Under the pieces are notes generated by a model that was not told where the DNA came from, searched no databases, and was given only the letters and a program-made list of their open reading frames with translations. Made by a program: the position numbers and the translations under genes. A stretch of 64,000 nucleotides of DNA, taken from Conus ventricosus (Eukaryota > Mollusca > Gastropoda > Neogastropoda > Conidae). The DNA lies in the NCBI GenBank assembly GCA_018398815.1, contig CM031620.1, forward strand, positions 60,407,134-60,471,133, given 5' to 3'. This document shows positions 45,851 to 56,765 of this stretch, in pieces (positions within the stretch are counted from its first letter, which is position 1; the number at the start of each line of letters is the position of its first letter).

Positions 45851-46390
45851 CTTATCCTTGCTGTTTATCTGATGGATTTAACTCCCACATCTGCTTTTTG
45901 TTTTAGTTTGAATCATTCCAGCTCTTTACCCACGCTTTCCTTTCCCCAACCTCTCTTCCATCCATTTCTCTCTACACCCCTCCCCCAATTTCTCCATCCC
46001 ACCATATTTACATTAACACACCCCATGTACATATGTAAAATATTTATAACATGACATGTAGTGTGTAATATATACACCCCAAACACCATCTCCACCATCC
46101 AGGTATGCATACTAATAGACACATGCACCCTCTTCTTTCAAATCTGCTGTCAAAGCTAACTTCTTTCATCAGTCGTAACCCCCCCCCCCCCCCCCAACTT
46201 CCCAATCCACCTTGAGTGGGTTTTTGCGTGCATGCGTGAGTGCCAGGTGGTTGTGTTGCTTGTGCGTGCATGCCGTGTTGATGTGAGTGCCTGCGTGTGT
46301 GCGTGCAGGTGTCTGAGAGCGTGGGTGTGTGGTCATGCGTGAACACGTGTGCGCGCGCGGTCTTGTGTGTGTGTGTGTGTGTGTGTGGCG
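45851..46390. other. No gene seen
   Basis: Pyrimidine-rich DNA, a C-run at 46,179-46,195 and GT/GC-rich sequence to 46,387. ORFs overlap on both strands and show no motif. Confidence 0.5.
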
Positions 46391-46392
46391 CG

Positions 46393-46487
46393 TTGTTGTT
46401 GTTGTTGGTAATGTAAAGCGCTTAGAGCCCTAAATTATAGAGAATAGGCGCTATAAAAATTAACATTAATATTATTATTATTATTAT
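46393..46487 (+). repeat. Retroposon 3' tail of the GTAAAGCGCTTAGAG type
   Basis: TTGTTGTTGTTGGTAATGTA, AAGCGCTTAGAGCCC, GAATAGGCGCTATAAAAATT and an (ATT)n end. This is the widely conserved 3' tail shared by many animal LINE2-like elements and dependent SINEs. Only the tail is present, so it is a strongly 5'-truncated copy. Confidence 0.75.
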
Positions 46488-46489
46488 GT

Positions 46490-47235
46490 GGACAATCCAT
46501 ATCCACCTCTTTTTTTTTAATAGGAGTTTCCACCCAACCTCCCATCCCCACGCACATCCCTCACTCCCGCGTTTTTTCCCCTCATACACACCCTCAAGCG
46601 CCCCCGTCCAAGCATAAAAACTCCTCTACAACTCTCTCCCCCTTTGTTTTTGCTCTATCTCTATTTCTGTTTACCATTTCCCTCTATCTGCCTCTCTTTT
46701 TCCTTTTTCCAATCACACACACACACAACACACACACACAAGCCTTTACACACGTATTCTACATTTACATTATGTTTTCATAGGTCATTGCGTATACGTA
46801 TTTATTTGTCATTTATGTCATCATTCCTGACGACGGTCTATGACCGAAACAAAGATTTTTGTTCCTTTTTTTTCTATTTTCAAATCTTTTTGAGTATCCT
46901 CAAAGATGGTTTGTAGCGTATCTTATCCATTACAAAAGTAGTGGGGATACATTTTCAACAGCAACAACAGCAGCAGTGACAGCGGTAATAACAAAAACAA
47001 AACAAAAAATAACAACGAAGAAGAAAGAAAGAAAAACAAGAAAACCGCTGACAAGTACGAGACAAATTGTCAACAAATATTTAATCGCATCCAGTCTCGT
47101 TGACCGTAAACGAAAGCCAAAGGTCGATACCAAGTGTTCCACAAGGGACCGCACATTACTGCCAGTCTTTCGCTGTCACGGACCCCGAGATCCGCCGGCG
47201 GTGCGGCTTGTCCCACCTTCCTACCGGAGTCCTGC
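46490..47235. other. No gene seen
   Basis: CT- and CA-rich sequence, then AAC/AAG-rich sequence at 46,955-47,045. A GC-richer section after 47,100 belongs to the next ORF region. Confidence 0.45.
46826..46855 (+). ncRNA. Isolated hammerhead-like motif
   Basis: CCTGACGACGGTCTATGACC followed by GAAACAAAG: CUGACGA core, GGTC/GACC stem and GAAA, with one extra base after the first block, as in the two Penelope-like copies near 37 kb. Probably a remnant of a Penelope-like end. Folding alone cannot show activity. Confidence 0.3.
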
Positions 47236-47237
47236 TG

Positions 47238-47561
47238 TCACCGGAACGATGACGGTCCTAGATCTCTCCCGTCACTGCTGGTCGAAGGAGGACAACAGGG
47301 TCGACTGACGAACGGATGGTCGACTCCTGCCGCCTCCATCACCGTTTTTGTGTGCCACACCTTTCCTGGGAGAACTATCCGACTTTGGCACCTCGCGCAT
47401 CCATTTGCGCCCTTGTCCATCCACTTGACTTCCCCCTGGATATCTGAATGCGCCCCTTCCCTTTGTCTTTTCGAGGAAAACTGCTCACCTCTAAGTGGGG
47501 CAAGATGGATCTCCACGTTTGTGCTGTGTACATCGTCGGCAGACAACTTTTTTTTGTACAT
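47238..47561 (-). CDS. Unrecognised minus-strand ORF, 107 residues (doubtful)
   Basis: Reads MYKKKLSADDVHSTNVEIHL and later WMDKGANGCARCQSRIVLP, with ordinary amino-acid mixture. It lies downstream and in the same orientation as the 47,859-48,281 ORF, separated by stops. The overlapping plus-strand 158-residue ORF is equally motif-free. It may be an eroded mobile-element protein; no family is recognised. Confidence 0.2.
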   Translation of the reverse strand: MYKKKLSADDVHSTNVEIHLAPLRGEQFSSKRQREGAHSDIQGEVKWMDKGANGCARCQSRIVLPGKVWHTKTVMEAAGVDHPFVSRPCCPPSTSSDGRDLGPSSFR

Positions 47562-47858
47562 TGCGATATGTGGTGGCTGGGTCCCAGACAGAGAGAGAGC
47601 TAATAACTGATTTTGGGGGGTTACTTTTTGCTTCTTTTGATACAGGCTAGCAGTAAAAATACTGACCTACTCCAAAGGAGTAGGAGGTACGGAGATAAAC
47701 ACAAACCTGCGCCCTGTCAAAAAAAAACGAAAAAAAAAAACGGGCTAGCTTGTGGTCTTGATCCCATGCTCTCTCATGTTTTAGCCCCGATCTTAGCTCA
47801 CATCCTGCTGTAGCGAGTGCAAGTTCTATCTCTGAGCCTACAGACAAGGGAATGTTGT

Positions 47859-48281
47859 TCATCCATACCTTCGTCGACGGCTTTTCCTCACCAGTGTGTC
47901 TTTCAAGATGGAAGGATTCGTGCTGCGTACCTGTATTACTGTGTCTCTCACCCGTGAAACTTTCATCAGGATGTCCGTTCGAGCCCCCTCTGTCGCCGGG
48001 TAAATGCGCAGAAGCCCGCGGATTTTTTTACTCTGAGGATAGTACCTTGGCCTGCTGCGCGTTCCGACGCCAAACAAAGCTTGAGCACGGTCGTGTCGGT
48101 CGCGGGGGTAAAGTCCGTCTTTGTTGAACCAACAGCTGTTCCAAATGCCGTCAAAGACGGACTTTACCGTAGAAAAGGCCATACTGCGATGGCGAAAAAA
48201 GGTTGAACTAGGTTCAAGACAACGAGCGCGGCGCTCACGTGATCGGTGCAAAGAAAAACAATCGTCATTAATGTAATTCAT
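47859..48281 (-). CDS. Unrecognised basic minus-strand ORF, 140 residues
   Basis: The translation contains FFRHRSMAFSTVKSVFDGIW, ALFGVGTRSRPRYYPQSKK and SILKDTLVRKSRRRR. Composition is protein-like and rich in Arg. An inverted 17-bp repeat (48,107-48,168) lies inside the coding region. A second ORF (47,647-47,862, frame shifted) continues leftward. The block could be an ORF1-like or gag-like remnant, but no motif proves that. Confidence 0.3.
   Translation of the reverse strand: MNYINDDCFSLHRSRERRARCLEPSSTFFRHRSMAFSTVKSVFDGIWNSCWFNKDGLYPRDRHDRAQALFGVGTRSRPRYYPQSKKIRGLLRIYPATEGARTDILMKVSRVRDTVIQVRSTNPSILKDTLVRKSRRRRYG
48107..48168. repeat. Perfect 17-bp inverted repeat, 28-nt spacer
   Basis: GGTAAAGTCCGTCTTTG (48,107-48,123) and CAAAGACGGACTTTACC (48,152-48,168). 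The spacer includes the palindrome AACAGCTGTT. Confidence 0.95.
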
Positions 48282-48467
48282 GCATTTGTAGAGGACACTA
48301 CATAGCTATCACCAATAGAGGAAAGAAAAGAAAACAAAACCAAAGAAAAAAATTCTTAGCTGGCCGAATGAAGTCAAAGGAAATCCTACCCACCCGTGCT
48401 GATCTTAAATGATACGCGGTCTCCAGAGATGATACAGTTATGTATCATATCTTCCTCTCTGTTCACA

Positions 48468-48538
<71 letters not shown>

Positions 48539-48555
48539 CACAAGTTTAAACAGAA
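48282..48555. other. CA microsatellite, no gene
   Basis: (CA)n at about 48,463-48,541 with CG interruptions; otherwise A-rich complex sequence. Confidence 0.6.
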
Positions 48556-48571
48556 TGAGAAGTCCCTAAGG

Positions 48572-48862
48572 ACAGTCTTGAACTTTATGTCATCTAAAAT
48601 ATTGTGTTACAAACGATAAACCTCTGTGTTGCAGTCATTTCTCTAAAACGTCTGCACGGTTCTCATCCGAATAGCATCAAAAGCTTCCACAAAGTCAGCA
48701 CGCACGTAGTGGCATGCTTGATGTTGTCCGTGGTGCTTTATAGAGACATGCATGGCGTGTTGACTATAACTTTCTGGACTGGATACGTAAATGTAAATGT
48801 CTAGACGAGTGCGATTCATCTGACAGAGAGGTGTACGTCCATTTTATGATTACAAGTTCCCC

Positions 48863-48912
<50 letters not shown>

Positions 48913-49496
48913 CACGCACGCACGCACACCCATACGCACACACACACAAAGATTGCCTCACATCTCTCCTCCTCGCCATGTCTCTCCTTAAATCAGGCAA
49001 GTTTGTCCACTGATCACGCCGAGAGAGGAGGCCTTTTTTCTCCCAGAAGTGGTGGCAGCGAGATCGTAACTTCGGGGGAGGGGGGGGGGGGGGGGGGGGC
49101 GGTCAGATCGATAGGGAATTATGCTTTTCTTTTTTCTTTTCTTTTTTTTTTTTTTTTGGTTATCTTCAGCGAAGGGTAGAAATTGACTGCTTGAGCATGC
49201 GCTGAGAAGCAAAGGAGGGAGAGACGAAAGGAGGGAGAGAGACAGGTGGGAGGGGGCGGAGGGGAGGGAGGCAAAAGAAAAACCCACCGATACGCGGACA
49301 AGTAGGCAGGCCGACAGAGGTGGAGGAGAGGGCAATAGATGTTGAAATTGTATGTAACCACTGTAAGGAGATAAATAAAATTGTCTGCGTCATTCGTGCG
49401 CCCACTCAGACGGAAATACAGTTTTAAATAGATAACCCGTCAAAAGTGAACGAAGAGAATAAACAAAAGAATGTGCGTATAAGTATAATCTTGTGT

Positions 49497-49562
<66 letters not shown>

Positions 49563-49715
49563 TGAGAGAGAGCACGCGTACTTGAAGACGGAAAGGTAAA
49601 GGGAAACAGACAGAAAGGGTGGTATGGGGAGTGGGGTAGGGGGAAGAAATGAACGAGAGAGAGAGAGGAGCGGGGCCGTTACGTACACCATCTTTTTTCG
49701 CTCGCGCGCGCGCAC
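48572..49715. repeat. Dispersed repeat Y, copy 1 (with insertion)
   Basis: Matches 55,980-56,650 in three ordered blocks: 48,573-48,727 (CAGTCATTTCTCTAAAACGT, ATCAAAAGCTTCCACAAAGT), 49,290-49,480 (CACTGTAAGGAGATAAA-like sequence, AAATACAGTTTTAAAT) and 49,560-49,710 (GAGAGA, ATGGGGAGTGGGG-like, CACACCATC-like). About 450-550 bp here (CT/CA microsatellite, G-run, T-run) are absent from copy 2. No coding potential was recognised. Confidence 0.85.
49497..49562. repeat. GT microsatellite
   Basis: (GT)n within repeat Y copy 1; copy 2 has a shorter GT tract at the same place (56,440-56,488). Confidence 0.97.
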
Positions 49716-49718
49716 TCG

Positions 49719-49773
<55 letters not shown>

Positions 49774-49910
49774 CACGCGCGCGCACGCACGCACGCACTC
49801 ATGAAACAATAACAAAAATATTGTTGGAACTTGAACTTGATGTTCAAGCACACGCACGCACTCACACCACACACACACACACACACACAGAGGAGGGGGG
49901 GGGGGAGTGA
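49716..49910. repeat. CA / CACG microsatellites and G-run
   Basis: (CA)n at 49,719-49,768, CACG tracts, a second (CA)n at 49,866-49,888, then a G-run. Confidence 0.95.
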
Positions 49911-50690
49911 GTGCCCAGAAGGTATACTTCTAGATATATTTCTCTTAGTTTCACTATTCGCTGAGTTCTTACGGTTGTCTTTTGTTCATATTGTAAACTG
50001 TAGCGTTTTATTTTTTTTTACAATCAATGTTAAATCGATGTAAAGCAGTATTGATAAATTTACGGGCATGCGCACGAGACAAACGCACAAACACATCCAC
50101 ATGCGCGTGTGCTTTTTCATCACACGAACATCCCTCTTCACCCCACCCCCCACACTTCTACTATCACTTCCTTTTTCCCTTCCCCCACTCCCTCTTCTTC
50201 CTATTTTTTCGTATCAAAGATTTTTTTTTTTTTTTTTTTTTTTGCTGTCCCAACCTCTGCGCCACCTCAGAGGCAGTGCACCCACGCCGCTCATTCCGAC
50301 ACCCCGTCCACAGCCACAGCCCGGTCGGCCCCGCCGCAGCCCCGGCACCGGCAATCCACAGGGAGCAGTCAATGTCAAGTCGTCAAGAGGCAACCCACCG
50401 GAGGAGACACTGCACTGCTGCCGAGTCACTTCGGTGGCGTTCAGTGGCGCCTGTTCTGATCTAACATACGCAGGACACCACCTACTAAGCCCCCTACTGA
50501 CGACAATAATTGCTTAGTCGCGGAGCCGGCGTGAGTGAGCTCTCCCTCCGGAGGGCGCCACCACGTCCGTCCAACGACAGCCCCCATGGTGACCGGTGAC
50601 CCCGACGGAACCAAACCAAGGCCACAGACGTGGAGAGGACATCGAAATTGAGGTCACCATGAGAGCAGGGCATGAAGGGCCACAGAATGA
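49911..50690. other. No supported gene
   Basis: Contains a 23-base T-run (50,221-50,243) followed by GC-rich sequence to 50,640. The T-run could resemble an acceptor, but the following ORFs (149, 145 and 116 residues) run in three frames with no motif and no phase link to the membrane-protein exons. Confidence 0.45.
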
Positions 50691-50692
50691 GA

Positions 50693-51070
50693 CTTTTTTT
50701 TTCATGCTGATCGATGAGAATGAGGATGATTAAGATGATGCTGCGGATTTCCATTTCGGTCTGAGACTACATGACAGGGCTGTACTCTACGCTTCCTTTC
50801 ATAATATATCCCGGCGTCAACCAGGCCCGAGAAATACAGGCACCTGCAGTGTTGGTCAGGAAATTTGAGCAACACTCTCAGAAACGCATCCATTAAGTGG
50901 ATGAAACTCGACTGTGTGGTCCCAGTCTTCCCAACTGAGTCCGCAGCAACTCAACTCTGGCTAGGAGCCGGTCGGGGCAGGAAAACCCACATGACTTTTG
51001 ATGGGATTCGAACCCACGACCTCCCAGCCGGGAGTCCGCGACGCTAACCACTTCGCCACGGCGGCTGGTT
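50693..51070 (-). repeat. tRNA-derived SINE
   Basis: Minus strand: tRNA-like head from CCAGCCGCCGTGGCGAAGTG (about 51,050-51,069) with A-box TGGCGAAGTGGTTA and B-box GTGGGTTCGAATCCCA (51,002-51,017). A body follows with TTTTCCTGCCCCGACCGG and TGGGACCACACAGTCGAG, ending in an A-tail at about 50,694-50,702. The head differs from the 18.8-kb and 22.0-kb heads, so at least two SINE families are present. Confidence 0.78.
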
Positions 51071-51630
51071 CAAAAGATCATTCTTAGTGTAAGAATAAGA
51101 CGCGAGACCTCGTTTACAAAAAAAAAAAATCAAGTAAAAGGTTTAACAAGAAAGGGAAGAGAGAGGAGCGAAGAAGAGGGAAAAAAATTATATGGAGAAA
51201 TTGGAAGTACGAGTACCCTCCTCTCCCGCCCCTCGGATAAAAAAAAAATGTCCAGTTTCTATTTCATATCGAAGAATGTCAACCCGACACCGAAGATATT
51301 TCGCTGCACGCTTATTTCGTCACGGCGAAATACTGTTTGCCGACTCCCGTGTGGAAGTGCTGGAACCCTCTCATCCGCTAAAGAGGCAATAACACCTCTC
51401 CAAAGCTCCATGTTACTACTGCCGTTTCCCAACAACTTCTGCAATGATACTGTCCAATCCCTGTACTTTTGCAGAAGAAAGATCGCATTATATTCTGAAC
51501 AACATTTCTGAACTGCTTTATTTGACACCAAGAGCCAGAAAATTGCTCCAGAAATGAAGTGATTACAAGCATTTAAAGAAAGTTAGGTTCGAGTGTGCTG
51601 GAATCCAGGAACGGGTGAAGTCGAAAAGGT
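51071..51630. other. No supported gene
   Basis: A-rich then complex sequence. A 90-residue minus-strand ORF (51,259-51,531) includes WTVSLQKLLGNGSSNMELWR but matches nothing I recognise. Confidence 0.4.
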
Positions 51631-51748
51631 TCACACACACACACACACGCACACACGCGCACACACACACGCGCGCGCGCACGCACGCACGCACGCACAC
51701 ACGCGCGCGCGCGCACACACACACACACGCACACACACGCACACACAC
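51631..51748. repeat. CA / CACG microsatellite, left of the insertion
   Basis: (CA)n with CACG and CGCG tracts. It appears to continue at 53,041 on the other side of the candidate LTR. Confidence 0.95.
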
Positions 51749-53042
51749 TGTCACGACCGACCCCTGAAGGTCTGCCCTGACAGGATCGATCTAGATGGGA
51801 GTGAAGGGAGTGACTGACCTCACACGCCTCGCAAGAGATCACACAAGAAAGATTACGATACAATACACCATTTACTCACACCAGCACACACATGGTCACA
51901 AATAAGCTTTCTAACACACACAACACGCACAATCACAATTAAGCATTTCAACACACACAACATGCACATAGTCACAAACAAGCATTCCAACACACAACAT
52001 GCACAATCATAAATAATCATTTCCCCCGCACACACCATAACCATAATCATAAATAATCATTTCCAACAGTCATTCCCTTCCTTGCTTCCCGTGGTTCCCC
52101 CACACCTCTGTCTCTCCAAAGTCCTCCGAAAGCACCGGGTCGATTCAGGCACCCCCAAACCGGGTCTGTTCCTGAATAGAGTTTCAAGGCCGACACCCTT
52201 GATACACGCGCACCCCCAAAAGGGCACGACACAGAGTTACCCACACCCGGTCACGTGCACTGCAGGAGGTCCGTGGACGGTGGAGAATGGCTCCCATGGG
52301 ACAGGGCGTTGTCGCGAAAGTCCCGGACAGGGCCAGGACCATCCAGCCAAGTTCACGTGCTCCTCAACCAGTGCGTAGCCCCAACAGCGCAAGCATCGGG
52401 TGGAGCCCCCGGGAGGAGAGAAGGAAGGAACTGGAAGGGAAGGAGAAAGAAGGGTACAGCTACCCGTGGGTGACCCAAAGTGGCGGGTCAAGCGACTCTC
52501 TGCCCTCTGTCCAGTTGAGAGGACAGCAGAGCAGATGCGGAAAAGAGATGACGTGATGTGATGTCCCTCCCCTACAGGCCGACTGTAGGGATGAAGGTAC
52601 CGACCGTACCTTCGACGAAGTGGTGTAGAACCAAAAACAGAGCAGGCGCTCTCAGAGACATCTTCCGCTCGAGTGAAGAGAAAACCTCCCTCAACGATGG
52701 CAGCCAACATGCCACGCTACGTCCCAGTGAGCATACCTCAAGCCTAAGAGGAATGATGCACGTGCGGCAGGTTACAAGACAGGTGAGAGGCCGATAGAGA
52801 CAGCCAGCTCAAGCGAAAGGTACCAGCCACCCGTGAACCTGCAGGATGAATTGCACGGGCAGTGGAATTAGAGAGAGAGAGAGAGAAAGTAAACCTAACC
52901 TGAGCTGAACGACATTAAGGTTCAAACGCACCACAAGCCACATCAAGGAACGGATACACGACAACAACAACAATAAATAAATGAATAATTCCACCACCCT
53001 AGATGGGTCAATCGTCATAGGCCTCGTGACAAACTCGTGACA
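51749..53042. mobile_element. Candidate solo LTR (1.29 kb)
   Basis: Starts TGTCACGACC and ends CTCGTGACA, giving an 8-bp terminal inverted repeat TGTCACGA/TCGTGACA with TG...CA ends, typical of an LTR. CA microsatellite lies on both sides, so the element probably landed in one (CA)n tract; the duplicated target cannot be told from the repeat. Internally there is a degenerate 37-40 bp repeat (51,900-52,060) and GC-rich unique DNA without integrase, protease or reverse transcriptase. Orientation is unknown. A DNA-transposon remnant is the alternative. Confidence 0.6.
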
Positions 53043-53076
53043 CACACACACACACACGCGCACTCACACACGCACG

Positions 53077-53143
<67 letters not shown>

Positions 53144-53193
53144 CGCGCGCGCACACACACACACACGCACAGCGCGCGCGCACACGCACAGTG

Positions 53194-53241
<48 letters not shown>

Positions 53242-53286
53242 ACACACCACACACACACACGCACACACACGCAACACCACACACAC

Positions 53287-53323
<37 letters not shown>

Positions 53324-53335
53324 CGCGCACAGCTG
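53043..53335. repeat. CA / CACG microsatellite, right of the insertion
   Basis: Long (CA)n at about 53,081-53,141 and 53,202-53,240, with CGCG and CACCA interruptions. ORFs on both strands are artefacts. Confidence 0.97.
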
Positions 53336-53619
53336 AAGAGAACAAGAGCAAAGAGATAAACGCATGTGCATACAGAGAGAGGGAGGAGGGTGGGAAGAGA
53401 CGGAAGGAGGGAGAGGAGAGAGAGACGTGCGTGCAAACACACACACGCGCGCGCGCGCACACGCACACACACACAGCACAGTGAGTGGGGTCTATAGGCA
53501 GTCTACCACGTTCTGCCCGCTGTATCCGGCACGCAAAGTCGGCCTAAAAAAATGGATTTGAAAAAAAAAACACCATGAAGTAAAATGTAGAAAAACACCT
53601 AGTTACATGATACCTTCTG

Positions 53620-55545
53620 TTCACTCACTCACTCACTCAGGCCCAGAACTACCGAAGTAGTCGTTGGGGAAACCTGAGAACCGCAGACGCAACCTCTCTT
53701 CTCCATCTGTCTCTGTCAGCAGCCGCCGGCAGCAGCTCACGTGTATGGAGTCCGGTCCATTCTTTGATTTTCTCATGCCAGTTCTTCCGCTGTCTTCCTC
53801 TTCTTCTCCCGCCCTCGATGGTACCTTGCATGATTGTTTTGGACAGACTGGTGTGTCAAGTGTTGTGCCCTAACCATATCAGCTTGCGTCTCTTCACAGT
53901 TGAAAGGAGAGGTTCCTGAGGTCCAGCAAGGTTCTCAATTCTGCTCCGTACATATTTATTGGCCCTGTGCTCTATCCAGGAGATTTGAAGGAGCTTCCTC
54001 AGGCATTTGCTCTCGAAAGCCTGGATCTTCCTTTCAGTTTCAGCCGTCAGTGTTCCATGCCTCGCAACCATACAGTACAATGGAGACCACCAGGGCTTTG
54101 TAGAGTTTGAATTTTGTGGAGAATCGGATGTTACTTTTCCACACTCTGTTCAGTTTGGTCATGGCTGCGGTGGCTGTGCCAATACGAATTCTTATTTCTG
54201 CTTTGCAGCTTCCATCCTTTGTCAGGGTTGCTCCTAGATATTTGAAGTTTCCGACATCTTCCAGTTGTTCTCCGTTCATGAAAATAGTGGCATGGTCCAT
54301 GTTATCGCTGTTTACCATGGTTTTGGATTTCTCTGCTCTGACCTCCATTCCGTAAGCACCCGCTCTATCAACAAGTCTGTTGGTGAGTTCCTGCAGTTCT
54401 TCATTCGTTCCCCCATCAGATCTATATCATCAGCAAACCGGAGGTTGCATATTTGTCTGCCACCAATGGAGGTAGAAGTCTCATGGTTTTCCAGTGCCTC
54501 CTGCACTATCCTTTCCAAGAATAAATTGAACAACGCAGGAGAGAGGATACAGCCTTGTCTGACACCGACGGTCGTTCTGAAAAACTCCCCTAGTTGATCG
54601 TTGAGGAGCACTGCACTGTTGGAGTTCTTGTATAGGGCCTCCATCACGCTCACGATGCCTTCGTCGATTCCATATCCTCTCAGCACATGTCATAGTCCCT
54701 CATGCCACACCCTGCCAAACGCTTTCTTGAAGTCAATAAAATTGTGGAACAAGTCGCGTTGGTGTTGAAGGTGCTTCTCAACGAGTATTCTGCAATTGAA
54801 TATTTGCTCAATGGTACTTCTCCCCTTTCTGAAACCAGCTTGTTCTTGGGCAAGCACTTCGGCCCTCGACTTCAGTCTGTTGAGAATTCGTAGCATGATC
54901 TTGCTTGGGTGACTAATAAGACTAACGGTCCTATAGTTCTGGCATTGTCTCAGGTTGCCCTTCTTTGGCAGATGAATCACCAGTGATTACGTCCACTGTT
55001 CTGGCCATCTCTTCTCATCAAGTATTTTCTGGCATATCGCTTGAAGGACTGCGATATACGCCTCGCCACCTTGCCGCAACATTTCTGCTGGGATATTGTC
55101 CACACCCGGTGATTTCCCTTCTTTCAAGCTTCGTATTGTGTTTCTGATCTCTTCCTTCAGTATGGGTGGACAATAGTTGTCACGTCCAGCTGACAGAGTG
55201 TCATTTTCCAATATGGAGCTGTCTGGATAGAGCTGGTGGTTATAGAGGTCAGTGCAATATTCTGTCCACCTTCCAGGACGTCTTCACTGTCTGAAAGGAG
55301 TTTGCCTTCTCTGTCCTCTATTACGGCAGTTCTTGCTTGACTTGACTGAGTGAGGTTTCTTCGTGTGCTGCAGGCCTGTTTGCTGCTCCCATTTTCAAAG
55401 CCTTTTTCAATCTCGTTGCACTGTTCCTCTCTCCAGTTTTCTTCTGCCTCCTTCATCTTCCTTCTCGCCTTCCTGTTAGTTTCCTGATATTGCCATCTTG
55501 CCAAATCACTTTCATTCTTTTCGCCCTTGAGTTCACGTCTCATGT
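53620..55545 (-). mobile_element. RTE-like LINE, 5'-truncated, broken reverse transcriptase
   Basis: Minus-strand reading. Linker: RRELKGEKNESDLARWQYQE (55,480-55,540) and SLKEGKSPGVDNIPAEMLRQ (about 55,075-55,135). Reverse transcriptase: MIHLPKKGNLRQCQNYRTVS (54,921-54,980), QAGFRKGRSTIEQIFNCRIL (about 54,785-54,845), FIDFKKAFGRVWHEGL (54,690-54,740), VGVRQGCILSPALFNLFLE (about 54,513-54,570), ICNLRFADDIDLM (about 54,415-54,453) and FKYLGATLTKDGS (about 54,211-54,250). C-terminus: KCLRKLLQISWIEH (about 53,971-54,012), KRRKLIWLGH and GGRRRGRQRKNW. Six frames are needed. The 3' end is a (TGAG)n microsatellite (53,621-53,641), as RTE elements often have. The endonuclease half is missing. Confidence 0.88.
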
Positions 55546-55975
55546 GAACTGTTCAGATTTTTTGTAAATCCTTTTGAGGGTTGTTTCTGATCATTCTTGT
55601 AAAATCTTGAAGTTATTTGGAAGGTCTGAATACTGCCTGCCTTGCCTGTCACTGCGAGTTTGACAAAATTGTTGTGAAGGTGGTCTTCTTTAGCTGAAGA
55701 GAGTGAGACTGTGTTGATCTGTCTCACATCGTTCGGACTATATTTGAAAAGTGTCTCCATTTATGATGTTACATCTTTTCAGCAAAGTCTGTGCAAATAC
55801 TTACCTCACACTGGAATTACTGATCTTGTACGTGGAGTCATAGTTTCAGTTCTGCGTGCTTTACTTCTTTTTGGGACGGTAAAGAAAGTGGTTTTTTTAA
55901 AACAGAATGGGGATTTGAAACGCAATCCTGTCTCATGCCAATAGAGATATTGAAGAATCTGACCTAAAACGCCGC
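55546..55975. other. No gene seen
   Basis: Sequence just beyond the truncated LINE 5' end. A 75-residue minus-strand ORF (METLFKYSPNDVRQIN) is not recognised. Confidence 0.4.
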
Positions 55976-55979
55976 GATG

Positions 55980-56655
55980 GGCAATCTTGAACTTCATGTC
56001 ATTTAAAGATACTGAGCGGCCTTTGTGTTGCAGTCATTTCTCTAAAACGTTCTGCACGATTCTCATCCGGATGACATCAAAAGCTTCCACAAAGTCAGCA
56101 CACTCGATTGGCATGCTCTATGTTGTGAAAGAGAGAGCGAGAAGGAAAGAGACAGACAGGCAGACAGAGCAACACGCGGACAAACAAGCAGACTGACGGA
56201 GAAAAGGGAAGTTGGAGGAAGTAGGGCAATAAATTATGAATTTTCTTTCAACGACTGTAAGGAGATAAAGATAATTGTGTACATCATTTTTTGGCACTCA
56301 TTCAAATGGAAATATAGTTTTAAATGGAGAACATGCTAACAGTTAACAGAGAGAAAATCAAAAGAATGTGTTTGGTGTTGTGTGGTGCGGTATAGTGTGG
56401 TTTATTATGGTGTGTGAGTGCTTATGTGCGTGCCTTGAGTGTGTGTGTGTGTTGTGTGTGTGTGTGTGTGTGTGTTGTGTGTGTGTGACAAAGAGAAAGA
56501 AAGAGAGAGAGCGTGAAGAGAGGGACATATGGTAAAGTGGGGAATGGAGACGAGAGAATGAATGAGACAGAGAGACGACGGGGGGGGGGGGGGGGGGGGG
56601 GCGAGGAGAGGAGTTGCGCACACCATCTGGCTCTTCTTTCTTTTTTTACCTTAAA
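55980..56655. repeat. Dispersed repeat Y, copy 2
   Basis: Shares TCATTTCTCTAAAACGTTCT, ATCAAAAGCTTCCACAAAGT, CGACTGTAAGGAGATAAA, AATATAGTTTTAAATGGAGA and ATGGTAAAGTGGGGAATGGA with the 48.57-49.71 kb copy, in order and orientation. It contains a GT microsatellite (56,440-56,488) and a G-run (56,580-56,601). Confidence 0.85.
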
Positions 56656-56669
56656 AGAATCCCCAGGAT

Positions 56670-56711
<42 letters not shown>

Positions 56712-56721
56712 ATATAATTAT

Positions 56722-56754
<33 letters not shown>

Positions 56755-56765
56755 TATATACACGC
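56670..56765. repeat. CA and TA microsatellite
   Basis: (CA)n at 56,670-56,694, then TA-rich repeats to 56,761. Confidence 0.95.

Noticed and set aside
47134..47610. 158-residue plus-strand ORF as an exon between 41 and 57 kb
   Set aside because: The 41,028-41,240 and 57,776-57,863 exons already match in phase without it. It has no clear acceptor and overlaps a minus-strand ORF of equal quality.
50027..50517. Exon after the T-run at 50,221-50,243
   Set aside because: Three overlapping frames are open, none with a motif, and no donor or phase match with neighbouring candidate exons could be found.
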